From Epiperipatus broadwayi (Eukaryota; Onychophora; Udeonychophora; Euonychophora; Peripatidae), in the NCBI GenBank assembly GCA_028023455.1, contig JAQFVV010000027.1:8307845-8371844 (forward strand): a DNA stretch of 64,000 bases, written 5' to 3'. The translations under genes were made by a program, and so were the position numbers. Numbering within the stretch: position 1 is the first letter of the stretch; each line of letters begins with the position of its first letter. Positions 32,790 to 43,499 of this stretch are shown in pieces. Below the pieces are notes generated by a model. The model ran no database searches and had not been told where the DNA came from. It saw only the letters and a program-made list of their open reading frames with translations.

Positions 32790-33890
32790 AAAAAAGACTT
32801 AACTCCCAATGAAATATTATTAATATAACGAATGCTTAAACAGGATTGGGTTTAATTTCAGATATCAAATTACGGTAGTTACTAAATTCTTTTTCCCTTC
32901 TCAATAATAAATAAACTATTTTTAAAAAAACTCATTTAGTTTCTCCTTCATTACACAAAATCTAATAAATTACTCATAAATTAATGTTTTAACGAATAAA
33001 AAGATACCCATAGATTTCGTAATATTAAATCAGACTTTTCCATTCTGTGGAATAACCTAGCGAAAATATTGAAGGTCGTTCGAAGATCCTTTAAAATATT
33101 TGATTTACAGTATTTCGTTTTTTATGTTACATATTTTTATAATTATACGGCCTTAGCAGATCTCCAATATTGTATTGCATTTTAATGACAAGAAGAATCT
33201 GTTTGCTACGGCTGAAAATTTTAATTTAATCTTGGTAATTTCTAATTATTATGGGTAACGCTATTATATTATTATTAACACACAAAAAAATGCTATAGTG
33301 TTACTATAAAAAATGATTCAACTTAACTGCTTAGAAGCCGCCATGTTTTCAAAAATAATAAAATCTTTAATATACGTATATATTTACTATATTTTCGTAC
33401 ACTTGCATTTTTAATTGATATTCAGCCAGAAATAATTAGGTTTTTTTTTTTTGTATTGCTGTTTAAGATTGATAATCAATTGGTCACGGGCCAGTAGGTG
33501 CTTCCCCTATTATTTTAGCATTTTAAGGCCAAATTTCAATATTCGCCTGCTTTTTATATCAATACCCATGGTTTTGGATTCAGTAATTCTAAACACCAAA
33601 TTACAAAGAATGAAATTATACTCATGCTCAACTCATTTCTACATTGCAGACATCCTGTACCTCATGCAATCTTCAAATTTATATTTACTCGCCTATATTG
33701 ATATTTACCCTTTGGGGAATATGGAAAAGATTCTGTATTTCTAAGACTAAATCTCTAATGGCCTTTAAATGTCCTGTAAGTGGAATGGTTTATTTATAGA
33801 TGTGATTTTAAATGCTATTTTCAGGTATAGAACCAACTCAGTACATTTTAAAATGATATTAAATGATTTTTGTATTTCAAATACATTTAT
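32790..33890. other. A+T-rich spacer with a possible promoter motif
   Basis: Starts with long A and T runs (32755-32795). GCCGCCATGTT at 33337-33347 matches the YY1 promoter motif. A 97-codon frame (33451-33744, plus) shows no recognisable domain. Confidence 0.4.
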
Positions 33891-33899
33891 TGAATAAAT

Positions 33900-34480
33900 A
33901 CCAAGACCATTGTTTGCTGAAGGACACTGGAACTTTCTGATTGAGATTGATGAAATGCTTCTACTCCAGAGAAGTTTTCTCAGTAGTGTATGATTAAGTT
34001 TAATAAATTTCTTTGTAAATTTTATTATTGGTGTTTAATATATCATTCTAGTCACAATTAGCTGTTGTATAATGAAATTTTGGCATATAGGAAGGATAAG
34101 CTTTTATTAGGGAGTTGATTATGTGTTCTATTTTATTTGTTAATTGTTTTTGAATACTTGTTCTCATTTGTGTATAATTTAAGTAAAATAGAAAGCCTAG
34201 AAAGACTTTAGGTTTTTTTTTAAAATGTTCTATAATATTGTGTCTTGTGTAAAATTGCCTTCCACATGATTCTTTCATATTAAATATGAATTTGAATTTG
34301 TCAGTGTATTGTTTTAGTAATTTTATTATAAGTGGGATTTCTTTTCTGGATAATAGGATAATTGCAATATCTTCCAGGTAAACAACATAATACTGGTGTT
34401 TAAGTCAGGGATATATATACCTGTCATTTCTTTTTTGATGGCTGCCAGTAAAAGATTTATGTATATTGAGAAGTGCACTT
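33900..34480 (-). mobile_element. Antisense reverse-transcriptase-like remnant
   Basis: On the minus strand a broken frame holds YVVYLEDIAIILLSR (about 34395-34350), which resembles the catalytic box of a non-LTR or Penelope-type RT with the second D intact, and continues (34278-34048) with FNMKESCG and KKPKVFLGFLFYLNYTQ. The family is not certain. It is too short to show an endonuclease. Confidence 0.4.
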
Positions 34481-34594
34481 AATGGAGAACTTTCAAGTAT
34501 AGAACAATTGAGGATGATAGGCTCCCCCCAAAACTTAATTGTTTTTATTCAGTATCACACTATACAAAATAAATTTAAAAAAAATGGTAATAAA

Positions 34595-34850
34595 AGGAGA
34601 TCCATTCCTCATCTCAACTCAATTTAATCATAAAATTGCACCAGCACAAACTTGGGTTTACAGTAAAAGAGGACCTTCTTTTATTTTATTTTAGCAATTC
34701 CTATGGCTAAATAAGTTTTTCCCATTGACCTATAATACCCCTTTTGTTGGGGTTTATTGAAATAAGAGAAGGTCCTCTTTTACTTTAAACCCAAGTTTGT
34801 GCTGGTGCATGTTTATTATTAATTGAGTTGAGATGAGGCATGAACCAATA
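34595..34850. mobile_element. Inverted-repeat element
   Basis: CATTCCTCATCTCAACTCAA (from 34603) pairs with TTGAGTTGAGATGAGG ending at about 34838; GCACCAGCACAAACTTGGGTTTA pairs with TAAACCCAAGTTTGTGCTGGTGC; AAAAGAGGACCTTC pairs with GAAGGTCCTCTTTT. The unpaired middle contains CTATGGCTAAATAAGTTTTT; related sequence occurs at about 22515. Confidence 0.65.
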
Positions 34851-34854
34851 AAAT

Positions 34855-36200
34855 AAAAATAAACTTGGGGTAAAGAAATATTTAATCCAATCATGCATAG
34901 AGAATTTTATATACTGAAGACTACCATCTGTCACTTCAGAAGAATGCCATTATATTATAAGACTAATGACCAAGTATCTGCTATATTTTTTTTGTGAAAT
35001 CTCTCATTGACTCATCTTAATCCCAAATAAACATAACTTTATTGTTTATTTGGGAGTATGAAAGATGCTATAAATTACACACACAGGGGTCATTTTTCTT
35101 TACATTTTTAGCATATACTTTGTGATTTAAAAAATTGCAACATTTTATATTTGGAAAAATAAGTCTATATCTAACTATCAACATGGAAATAGAAAGTCAC
35201 ATGATTTATGAAATAAAGACTATAATGATTGCTAGAAGGAGAAAATTACATTGAAAGTCACACACCAACCTTAGGTAGCTAAAATTAGTAGATGGTAAGT
35301 TTTTATAAAATAGTTATAACATTTTAAATAGAATTCATGTCTCTTTTGGTGATATGTACAATATATATAAATTCATTTCGATTTGAATGTAGACAAACAA
35401 TTCCATATCATCAAAATGTCACATTAGATTCTCTGTTTACATTTAACATATACTTTTAGGGAAAGTCCTCTTTATTCTACTCCAGAGCCATCTAGTGAAA
35501 GCCTAAGCAATATGATACCTCCCAGATAAGTTCTTGATTTATGAATTTCATCACCTTAAGATTTTGAACCCAAGCTTATTTAATTATATAGTCATATAGA
35601 TTTATGTTTGGTTTGTAAAATTACCTAGTTATAGCTCTAGTATCAATTAGAGATATAAATTGGCCTAAGTTCAAAACCCTAAGGTTTGTTAATGTAAAAA
35701 TAATAAAAGGTGCCTGTTAAATAGTTCTTGCTGACAAAGATCAAAAAACAGAAATTAATCTGAGCATATGGGTGTAGTAGTCCTAGTACTTAATGTCCAA
35801 TGATTGATCAGGTTTTCAATAGATGATTCTGAAGCAGAAAGATGGGAATTTCCTAAAATCATAAATAATACTACAAGTATGTTGCATGGAACACATCAGA
35901 AATTTTCAATTGGTCATTATGATATTTAAATTAAATAATTCTTAAAATAAGCTCTAAGTTAGTATCTCTAAAGTATTTACATACAATCGTAATGAATATG
36001 AATAATAAAGATATTACAAGATGTTGAAAAAATGTTTCCAACCAAAAAAAATTTGCATGACTCCCATATGGTTCTATCAGCAGTTATCTTCACTCTATAC
36101 TAGAGTCATCTATTGTAAGTTTGAGTAATTAATTAATTATTGGACATATAATAGTATAGTGCTATAAAATCCCCATCTCCAAAATTTGTCACTGAAACCT
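34855..36200. other. A+T-rich spacer with remnants of older inverted-repeat elements
   Basis: At 35478-35845 an older relative of the hammerhead family is visible: TGCTGACAAAGATCAAAAAACAGAAATTAATC at about 35726-35757 keeps the order of core, stem II, GAAA and ATC site with mutations. A small hairpin (CCCAAATAAAC/GTTTATTTGGG) is at 35021-35055. No gene. Confidence 0.4.
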
Positions 36201-36214
36201 AGTTTCAATCTTGG

Positions 36215-36800
36215 AATTTATGTGCATGTATATCTTGGTCAGATTAGTATTACAGATGGAAACATAATGGATGATATTAATCATAGAATTAAACTTGGTT
36301 GAAGTGCTTTTGGTAAAAATAATTTAATATTAAAGAAAATATGCCTATGTTTAGGTTGTTAAAAAACGTGTTTTACCAGTTCTTACTTACTGATCTGATA
36401 TTTGGACCCTTAATGAAAGAGCAATACAAAGACTTCAGATCACTTGATGAATATGGAGATATGGATGTTAGGAATAACAAGAAGAAATCAAAAAACAAAG
36501 TACAGTGAGTGAGAGAACAAACAGATGTTACTAATCTCATTGAAAGAATTAAGAGACTGAAGTGGAGTTGAGTTGGACATGTTTCCAGAAGAGAAGATAA
36601 TAGATGGACAGTAGAAATTGTAAATAGGATTCCAAGAGATTGTAAAAGACCTAGAAAAAGACTACATGTGAGATATATGGATGAGATAAAGGAAGTGTTT
36701 TGGGGTAATGCAGAGAAGAAAGGCTAGAGATCAAAGATGGATTGAACTTGAAGAGATCTTTGTTTGGCAGTGGATTAATAATAGTTGAAAATGATAATGA
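36215..36800 (+). mobile_element. RTE-like LINE, 5'-truncated 3' end
   Basis: Starts at the YLGQI block (TATCTTGGTCAGATTAG, 36221) and runs through MPMFRL, VLPVLTY and RRNQKTK-like blocks, RLKWSWVGHVSRRE (about 36551-36595), CKRPRKRLHVR (about 36640-36675), to AAAATGATAATGATGAAA. Frameshifts are present throughout. The best-preserved short copy of this family in the window. Confidence 0.7.
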
Positions 36801-37390
36801 TGAAATCTAGAAGTCATCTGCCACTTCTTTATTGAATTCAAATATCAGTTTTAGCCTTGAATTCTACTGGTCACTGATGAAAACAAAAATCAGAAAATTG
36901 TCATTCTGAAAATAGGGAGTTTATAGAACTATACCATTTAGTTTCTGTATAAAAGGTAATTTGTTTTTTTTCTTTTTGCAATTACACAAAGAAATAATTG
37001 TAATCAGTTGCAGTTAGTTGTATCTGACTTAAGATTGGGGGTCCCAATAGATCTGGCTCTCAAACTTCTTATGAACTTCCATATATATTCTTTTTTTTCC
37101 CTGTGTGTTTTGTGCAGTTGATAGATCAGCATCACCCATTCATCATCATCAGACATCATTTTCATTAATTCCTTACATATAGAAAAATATAATGAAAATA
37201 CCAAACTATAACGTCTCTTGCAGGTTTCACGTTAATAGCACCTATCACTGGCTATTATAAATTAAACAGATTGCATTTTCTTATGATAATTATTTTGACT
37301 TTAACCTATTCTCTTCATAATTCCTAGAGATTGGAATATCCTTTCATTATTCTAGAACAATGGACTGGTTAATGATACTGAAAAGAGGTG

Positions 37391-37492
37391 CTGAAATTCA
37401 CTGTGATTATTGTAAATACGCTACTCATAAATAAATTTGACCTGAAATTCACTGTGATTATTGTAAATACGCTACTCATAAATAAATTTGAC
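37391..37492. repeat. Tandem duplication, 2 x 51 bp
   Basis: CTGAAATTCACTGTGATTAT starts at 37391 and 37442; the 51-base units are identical. Confidence 0.85.
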
Positions 37493-38046
37493 CAAAACTT
37501 CCCCAGAAAGTATAAAAAACTACTCTAGAGATGATTATTTAAATCAATCTTCGAACAGCAAATATCTCCAAATATAAAACATGCTGATCCATTTCCCCAA
37601 TTATTCAATACTTTGCAATGCTGTCTCTTAATTTATTCAGAGAAAAAATATTTCTAAAATATTTCAATACCATGTTGAAATTGTAGTTTTCCAAATGTAT
37701 TCTATTCTCTGACATATCTTCCCAACTGAAACTATCAACACATCATTTCTCTAGAAAATCTTTAGACAATCCACATAATGTTAATAGTGTTAACCTATCT
37801 CAAATTTACCATAAGAAATCCTTTTAAAAAGTCTTCCAACATTCATTTTATATGTTCAATCCAACAATGTTGTGATTTTACAATTGTGGATTCTGCAGTA
37901 TCACATCCAGAAAGCTGAAGAACATATTGAAAGTTTTTAGGATCTTGTTTAAGCAAAACTCCTCATACAGTAGTGCCAGCCTGTGCCAACCAGAGTAATC
38001 AATCGATGCCAGAAGGCTTTTGCATAAAATTTCCATCTAGTGCCAT

Positions 38047-38098
38047 ATCATCAGACTAGTTTCTGGTTTATGGCCTTCATCAGTGAGGAGCCTTGGAT
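38047..38098 (-). ncRNA. Hammerhead ribozyme, partly degraded (copy G, minus strand)
   Basis: CTGATGA, GAAAC, TA and GTC are intact on the minus strand. Stem II is weakened (GGC-CATAA-ACC, two pairs) and a deletion has removed the distal half of stem I on the 3' side (TGATGA follows GTC). Confidence 0.55.
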
Positions 38099-38418
38099 CT
38101 GAAAGCAATGCACTTAGATCTTAGGATCTAATGCAACCCTCCAGCAGCCATCTTTTATCTCTACTTAACTACAAAATTATGAGAATGAAATTGAAAACCC
38201 AATATTTTTAATCTAAGCTCAATAGCTTATATAGTCATATGGGTCTGAACTCAGTTCAGCACCCATACATTTTGGTGTTTTTGGCTCTTTAACAACCATA
38301 TTCACCACTATCCTATTAGGCAGGTTTGGTGTTAAACCACGAAACATCACATGATCACCATCTCTTATGCTAGCACATAACTGTTATTAAACAGGCAAAA
38401 CTCTCCATACAGTAGTGC

Positions 38419-38460
38419 TCCTCACTGATGAAGGCCACAAGCCAGAAACTAGTCTGGGGA
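38419..38460 (+). ncRNA. Hammerhead ribozyme, core intact, short stem I (copy G)
   Basis: TCCTCA, CTGATGA, A-GGC-CACAA-GCC-A, GAAAC, TA, GTC, TGGGGA. All core bases are consensus. The inversion joint falls just upstream, so the distal ATCCAA strand of stem I is missing and the loop-loop contact that helps type I ribozymes is probably lost. Confidence 0.65.
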
Positions 38461-38632
38461 TATTGGATGAGTAGGCACTAGATGGGGATTTTATGCACAA
38501 GTCTTCTGGCATCCATTGATTACTCTGGTTGGCACAGGGTGGCACTACTGTGTGGAGTTTTGCCTGTTTAATAACAGTTATGTGCTGGCATAAGAGATGG
38601 TGATAATGTGATGTTTAGTGGTTTAAGTATCT

Positions 38633-38874
38633 TTAATTGAAACTTTCTAATACCTTTATATTGCACTGATAGAGTGTCCATGTTTCATTTCCATACAATA
38701 AATAAGATAAAATAATAACTCTGTATGCTTCCAAATTAGTTGCAATAGTTATTTTAATTGAAACTTTCTAATACCTTTGTATTGCACTGATAGAGTATCC
38801 ATGTTTCATTTCCATACAATAAATAAGATAAAATAATAACTCTGTATGCTTCCAAATTAGTTGCAATAGTTATT
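38633..38874. repeat. Tandem duplication, 2 x 121 bp, in the antisense LINE
   Basis: TTAATTGAAACTTTCTAATA begins at 38633 and 38754; the 121-base units differ at very few positions (for example TTTATATTG against TTTGTATTG). The unit encodes the LLYGNETWTL-like part of the LINE on the minus strand. Confidence 0.85.
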
Positions 38875-39341
38875 TATATGAGATAGAATATTTGTCTCTT
38901 AACTTTTTAAAAGCAGCAGTTTGGGGTTTGTGTTATACCTTGACATCTAAGTGTCTTGGCAGCACCGATTTACATTCTAAAATTGATAACCCTTCAAACT
39001 AATAGATACTGACAATTTTTATTTTGTCACTCAATTAAATAATTTTTTCGGACATTATATTAATAACCCAAAGTATTTATATGTTGCATTCAAAACATTA
39101 AGTACATTCTATAAATTATCTTTTGAAATAGCAAAAATAACACAATCATCAGCATATTGTAAATCCCAAATCCAATATGTTCCTGTTTTCACTTTTAATC
39201 AATTCAAATTAAAATTTACCATCAAATCTGTATCATTAAAACAGGCAAAACTCTCCATACAGTAGTGCCACTCAGTGCCAACCAAAGTAATCATTGGATG
39301 CCAGAAGGCTTGTGCATAAAATCCCTATCTAGTGCCTACTC

Positions 39342-39400
39342 ATCCAATATTCCCAGACCAGTTTCTGGCTTGTGGCCTTCATCAGTGAGGAGCTTTGGAT
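39342..39400 (-). ncRNA. Hammerhead ribozyme, core intact (copy H, minus strand)
   Basis: Minus strand: ATCCAA-AGC-TCCTCA, CTGATGA, A-GGC-CACAA-GCC-A, GAAAC, TG, GTC, TGGGAA-TA-TTGGAT. One mismatch in proximal stem I (C opposite A). Everything else is consensus. Confidence 0.72.
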
Positions 39401-39949
39401 CTGAGAGCACTGCACCTAGATCTTAGGATCTAATGCAACCTTCCAGCAGCCACCTTTTATCTACACTTAACTACAAAACTATGAGAATAAAATACATCAC
39501 ATGATCACTATTTCTTATGCTAGACATTACTGTTATTAAAATAGGCAAAACTCTCCATACAGTAGTGCCACTCAGTGCCAACCAGAGTAATTGATGAATG
39601 CCAGAAGGCTTGCCCATACTATAGTGCCAACCAGAGTAATCGATGGATGCCAGAAGGCTTGTGCATAAATAACAGTAATGTGCTACCATAAAAAATAGTG
39701 ATGTTTAGTGGTTTATCACCAATCCTGCCTAATAGGATAGTGGTGGCTATGGTTGTTAAAGAGCCAAAGACACCAAAATATATGGGTGCTGAACTGAGTT
39801 CAGACACATGTGACTATATAAGCTATTGAGCTTAGATTGAAAATATTGTGTTTTCAATTTCATTCTCATAGTTTTGTAGTTAAATAGAGATAAAGGGTGG
39901 CTGCTGGAGGATTGTATTAGATCTTAAGAACTAGGTGCAGTGCTCTCAG

Positions 39950-40008
39950 ATCCAATGCTCCTCACTGATGAAGTCCATAAACCAGAAACTAGTCTGGGGA
40001 TATTGGAT
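39950..40008 (+). ncRNA. Hammerhead ribozyme, core intact, weak stem II (copy H, plus strand)
   Basis: ATCCAA-TGC-TCCTCA, CTGATGA, AGTC-CATAA-ACCA, GAAAC, TA, GTC, TGGGGA-TA-TTGGAT. Stem I is complete; stem II has lost two of its three G-C pairs. Confidence 0.65.
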
Positions 40009-41108
40009 GAGTAGGCACTAGATAGGGATTTTATGTACAAGCCTTCTGGCATCCATTGATTATTCTGTTTGGCACTGAGTGGCACTACTGTATGAAGAGT
40101 TTTGCCTGTTTTAATAACAGTAATGTGCTAGCATAAGAAATAGTGATCATGTGATGTTTAGTGGTTTAATCCATATCATATCTTAATCCTTGTTTAGTTT
40201 AGTCACCTATAAACAATTCCAAAAACCACTGTTCTAAAAATTGAAAACAATGTTAGAGAAAATGCACATCATTGTTTAACATCAGTTTTCATTTCGAATG
40301 TCCCACATTTTCCAATTGTAGGAATAATACTCCCTCTCATTACAACACATAGAAGCTGTATAATATGAATAAATTTTGGCTACAACCAGTTAACTTCAAA
40401 TAATGTCATAGACCTGTCATATTAACTGAATCAAATGATTTTACCAAATCAATAAAAACAATGTACCAATCACTCCTTTGTTCCTGACCCTTTTCTTGCA
40501 TTTTCCTGGCAACAAAACCATATCTACAAATCTTGATTCTTTAAAAACCACATTAAGTCTCTGGTTAACATCAATTTATAACTGGAATGACCTATTCAAC
40601 AAACTTCTTTAAAGTCCCTTTGCTACACTGAATATTAATGATATTCCATGGCAATTACTGCAATCTTATCTATTCCCTTTATTTTTTAAAATTCAAACAA
40701 ATAGTAACATTAGATGGCACAACTTCAGGATTCCAGATATTCCTTAAAAAAATCCAATATTTTTAAGTTAACATATCATTACCATATTTTAAAACTTCTG
40801 CAGCTCTTTCATTTTTAAAATTAAAAGATTTATTTTGATTTCACCGAGCTAGATATTTTCTTTGTCCAAATAATCTAAATGAGTAGCTAAAATGAATAAA
40901 TCATCAAAAGTTGTCATTTCCATTATTGTATCATTATTCAAAATATGATCAAAATACTTTATTCTACCTGAAATTTCATCATTTAAAAGAATTTGTTGAA
41001 TTGAATTATGATTCCATTTCTCAGGTTCATGTTATTTTCAGTGTGTCAAGAAAAGATCAAGTGTCCATGATTACAACATATCTGTGTCTCCTCTGCAATT
41101 TTAATCCA

Positions 41109-41223
41109 AACAAGGCAAAACTCTCCATACAGTAGTACCACCCTGTGCCAACCAGAGCAATCAATGGATGCCAGAAGGCTTGTGCATAAAATCCCTATGA
41201 TCATGTGATGTTTATGGGTTTAA
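41109..41223 (+). mobile_element. Hammerhead-family element, copy I (115 bp, arm joined to end)
   Basis: Exact 13-bp duplication CAATTTTAATCCA at 41096-41108 and 41224-41236. The left part AACAAGGCAAAACTCTCC to AAAATCCCTAT (minus-type arm) is joined directly at about 41198 to the last 25 bases of the plus-type end, GATCATGTGATGTTTATGGG. This minimal form shows the two obligatory ends with nothing between. Confidence 0.85.
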
Positions 41224-41875
41224 CAATTTTAATCCATTGATCCCTTTTTAACCTTGGTCATTGAACTTTTAATCCATTGATACCTTTTTAACCTTGGCCA
41301 TTGAACTTTTACCTTTAATTCACTATAAAAAATTTCCACGCTTAATTTATTATTTTATCCAATAGAAAATAGCATGTTTCCATTTAATTACATCACTAGT
41401 AATAAGATCATTGTCAGAAAAACAGTCACGATTCTTCTTTTTAGTGAACCCAAGAATAGTTTTACTTGTATCCTTAACACATTTCTTGAGAAATTTTCTG
41501 CTTCAGTATTATGACACTCTTGAAGGTCAGAATTAGCAATTTTAGTGTTTAATAGCTGTTAAAATTTAGTCCATATGATTGAAATAAGATATTTTTAATG
41601 TAACTATCATTTTAATGTTGGAGTATAATAATCAATGATTCATCCAACATCTCTTGTATTCTGATTTCTCACTGATATAACTTCGTAAATGCCATTGTTT
41701 TGAGTATGATTGTGTCCATGTTGTTTTATAATGATTGTTTTACTAAAGAAAGAGTTTGCGACAGTCAATCCACATGTTGCATAAAAAGTTCAATAATAGA
41801 TTATTTGAAGATACAGCACAATATCATTATTTTCAATAATTAGTTCATTATATGTACCAACATACATTAATGTCT

Positions 41876-42421
41876 TAAACCACTTAAAAATCAGACGATC
41901 ACCATTTCCTATGTGTACACAAGCTGCTAAAACAGTAAAAACTTTCCAAACCATAGTACCACTGGATGCAAGAAGGTTTGTGCATAAAATTCTATCCTCA
42001 TCCAATATCCCCAGACAAATTCTAGTTTGTGTCTTTTATTGCTGAGGAGTCTTGGATTTGAGAGCATTGCATCTAGATCTTAGCATCTAATGCAACTCTC
42101 AAGCTAAAGACACCAAAATATGTAGATACTGAACAGGGTTTAGGTCTATATGACTGTAACATTATTGTGATTTCGTGTTGGACTCATAGCTTTATAGTTA
42201 ATTAAAAAAGTAAAAGGTGATTTCTGGAGAGTTGCAGTAGATTCTAGGATCTAGGTGAAGCGCTCTCAGATCCAATGTTTCTCACTGATGAAAGACAGTC
42301 TAGAAATTAGTCTGAGGATATTGGATAAGTACTAGGTAGGGACTTTATGCACAAATCTTCTTTCATCTATTTATTACTATGGTTTGCATTGGCTGGCATT
42401 ACTGTGTAGAGAGTTTGTCTC
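41876..42421 (-). mobile_element. Hammerhead inverted-repeat element, copy J (nested in LINE)
   Basis: Flanked by TACATTAATGTCT (41863-41875) and TACATTAAAGTCT (42422-42434), 12 of 13 matching; the duplicated bases encode the FNV of the LINE endonuclease GDFNV motif on the minus strand. It starts TAAACCACTTAAAAATCAG and ends AGAGAGTTTGTCTC, the same polarity as copy F. The body has diverged more than in copies G-I. Plus-strand ribozyme at 42270-42326; the minus-strand one near 42020 is destroyed. Confidence 0.8.
42270..42326 (+). ncRNA. Hammerhead ribozyme, core intact (copy J)
   Basis: ATCCAA-TGT-TTCTCA, CTGATGA, then A-AGA-CAG-TCT-A as a 3-bp stem II with a triloop, GAAAT, TA, GTC, TGAGGA-TA-TTGGAT. 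Stem I keeps pairing by compensating change (TTCTCA with TGAGGA). Two bases shorter than other copies because the stem II loop is reduced. Confidence 0.65.
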
Positions 42422-43078
42422 TACATTAAAGTCTCCACAAAGAAGAATTTGATGTTTAGAAGCTGTAATAATGCACAAGGAATAAAAGTTTTTCTTATCT
42501 GATTTTTCTAAACTGAAGCACTGGCAACATTATAAAAGCAAATTTTACCACTATCAGCTTTTGATAAGCAAAAAAAGTTCCAAAAAAATAGAGATACTAA
42601 ATTATATTTTGAAGTATCCAACACCATGCATTCCCTTTTACTTAAGTGATCTGCCTTACCAAAAGAACTTGTACCCATCTACCATCTACCTATTCTTAAG
42701 GGCACTATATTAATCTTAAATCTTGATAGTTTCTTAGCGACCAGTACTGATCTCTATTTTGATCTTGAAGAAATTGTGTCAAATAAAATTTGCACATTTT
42801 ATCCACTTATAATTAGAAAAAAAAGTAGATATAATAATTATTTTCTAGTATTTTCACTGCTTCCTGCTTTGTCATGCCTACTGATAATATTATTTCTATT
42901 GCTGTAATGAATAATCTGTTATGGTTGACAATCTATCCAAGCTGTGTCAATAGGATTGTTATAGACTATATTTTAAGCAGGGGAAATTTTTAAATAGAGA
43001 GGTGTTTCATTATACAATCTTTGCCAGCTGAAATGCCTGTCTCAAATTTGGTTCCAAACTATCCCATTAATCAGTTAC

Positions 43079-43497
43079 TAGATGTGATATGTTGGACTAT
43101 TTCCATCATCTATGAGTAAATGTTGAATGTATAGAAAATTTTAAACTTTATTTAAACTTTCCAAATACAAACAACTTGTTAGTAATAATGCATAAATAGA
43201 CAACACAGCTTACACAGATAGTAGAACATTGGCCTTAAATTCGATATTCAAGAATCTAAAGATGTGAGTTCAACATCTAAGCAAATATTGTCACTGTGCA
43301 TATAGGCCAGCAACACCCGAAGAAGAGTGGAGAACAATATTACTTGAAACGTTGTGTAATTGTTAACCTGTGTTGTCTATTTGTGTATTATTACTAACAA
43401 GTTGTTTGTATTTGGAAAGTTTAATAAAGTTTAAAATTTTTTATACATTCAACATTTACTCATAGATGATGGAAATACTCCAACATATCACATCTAG
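43079..43497. mobile_element. Long inverted-repeat element (fourth family), tRNA-like insert in the middle
   Basis: TAGATGTGATATGTTGGACT at the left pairs with the right end TATCACATCTA; the arms extend about 130 bases and include AAACTTTCCAAATACAAACA with TGTTTGTATTTGGAAAGTTT. The right arm contains CCCGAAGAAG ... TTGAAACGTTG (about 43315-43355), the wording of degenerate Penelope-type terminal repeats. Between the arms AGCTTACACAGATAGTAGAACA and GTGAGTTCAACATC resemble tRNA A and B boxes. Confidence 0.5.
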
Positions 43498-43499
43498 TA

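Larger units (their letters stand above)
37948..38625 (+). mobile_element. Hammerhead inverted-repeat element, copy G (nested in LINE)
   Basis: Starts TTTAAGCAAAACTCC, carries one minus-type monomer with body, a second minus-type arm start (38390-38417), then switches to plus-type with a ribozyme at 38419-38460 and ends GATGTTTAGTGGTTTA. A degraded flanking repeat is possible (TTTTAGGATCTT against TTTAAGTATCTT). It interrupts the C-terminal part of the antisense LINE. Confidence 0.75.
39237..40167 (+). mobile_element. Hammerhead inverted-repeat element, copy H (nested in LINE)
   Basis: Starts TAAAACAGGCAAAACTCTCC and ends GATGTTTAGTGGTTT. The flanks AATCTGTATCAT (39225-39236) and AATCCATATCAT (40168-40179) match at 10 of 12. 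Contents: a minus-type monomer, a second minus-type arm (39480-39620), a small duplication of the GCCAGAAGGCTTG block, a turn near 39665, then a plus-type monomer. It has a near-intact ribozyme on each strand (39342-39400 minus, 39950-40008 plus). It lies next to the LINE's catalytic box. Confidence 0.82.
37500..43000 (-). mobile_element. Antisense RTE-type LINE with four nested insertions
   Basis: A decayed minus-strand LINE is spread over 5.5 kb and interrupted by hammerhead elements G, H, I and J. Read on the minus strand from the right: an endonuclease GDFN block (LCGDFNV, 42440-42420), a linker with GFTKKKNRDCFSDN (about 41455-41410), RT motif A YIVFIDLVKSFDSV (about 40475-40425), the catalytic box QYADDCVIF (about 39160-39130), LLYGNETWTL-like sequence (about 38830-38690), and a C-terminal RLFKRISYGKFEIG block (about 37840-37790). 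The residue pattern is RTE/BovB-like and distinct from the family at 53.9-56.6 kb. Many frameshifts and stops. Confidence 0.75.

Noticed and set aside
33451-33744. 97-codon plus-strand frame as a membrane protein
   Set aside because: Hydrophobic content is what A+T-rich sequence gives in this frame; no signal peptide or family match.
37004-37204. Minus-strand frame with a DDDE stretch as a host exon
   Set aside because: The Asp run comes from a TCATCATCATCAGA simple repeat near a LINE; no family match.
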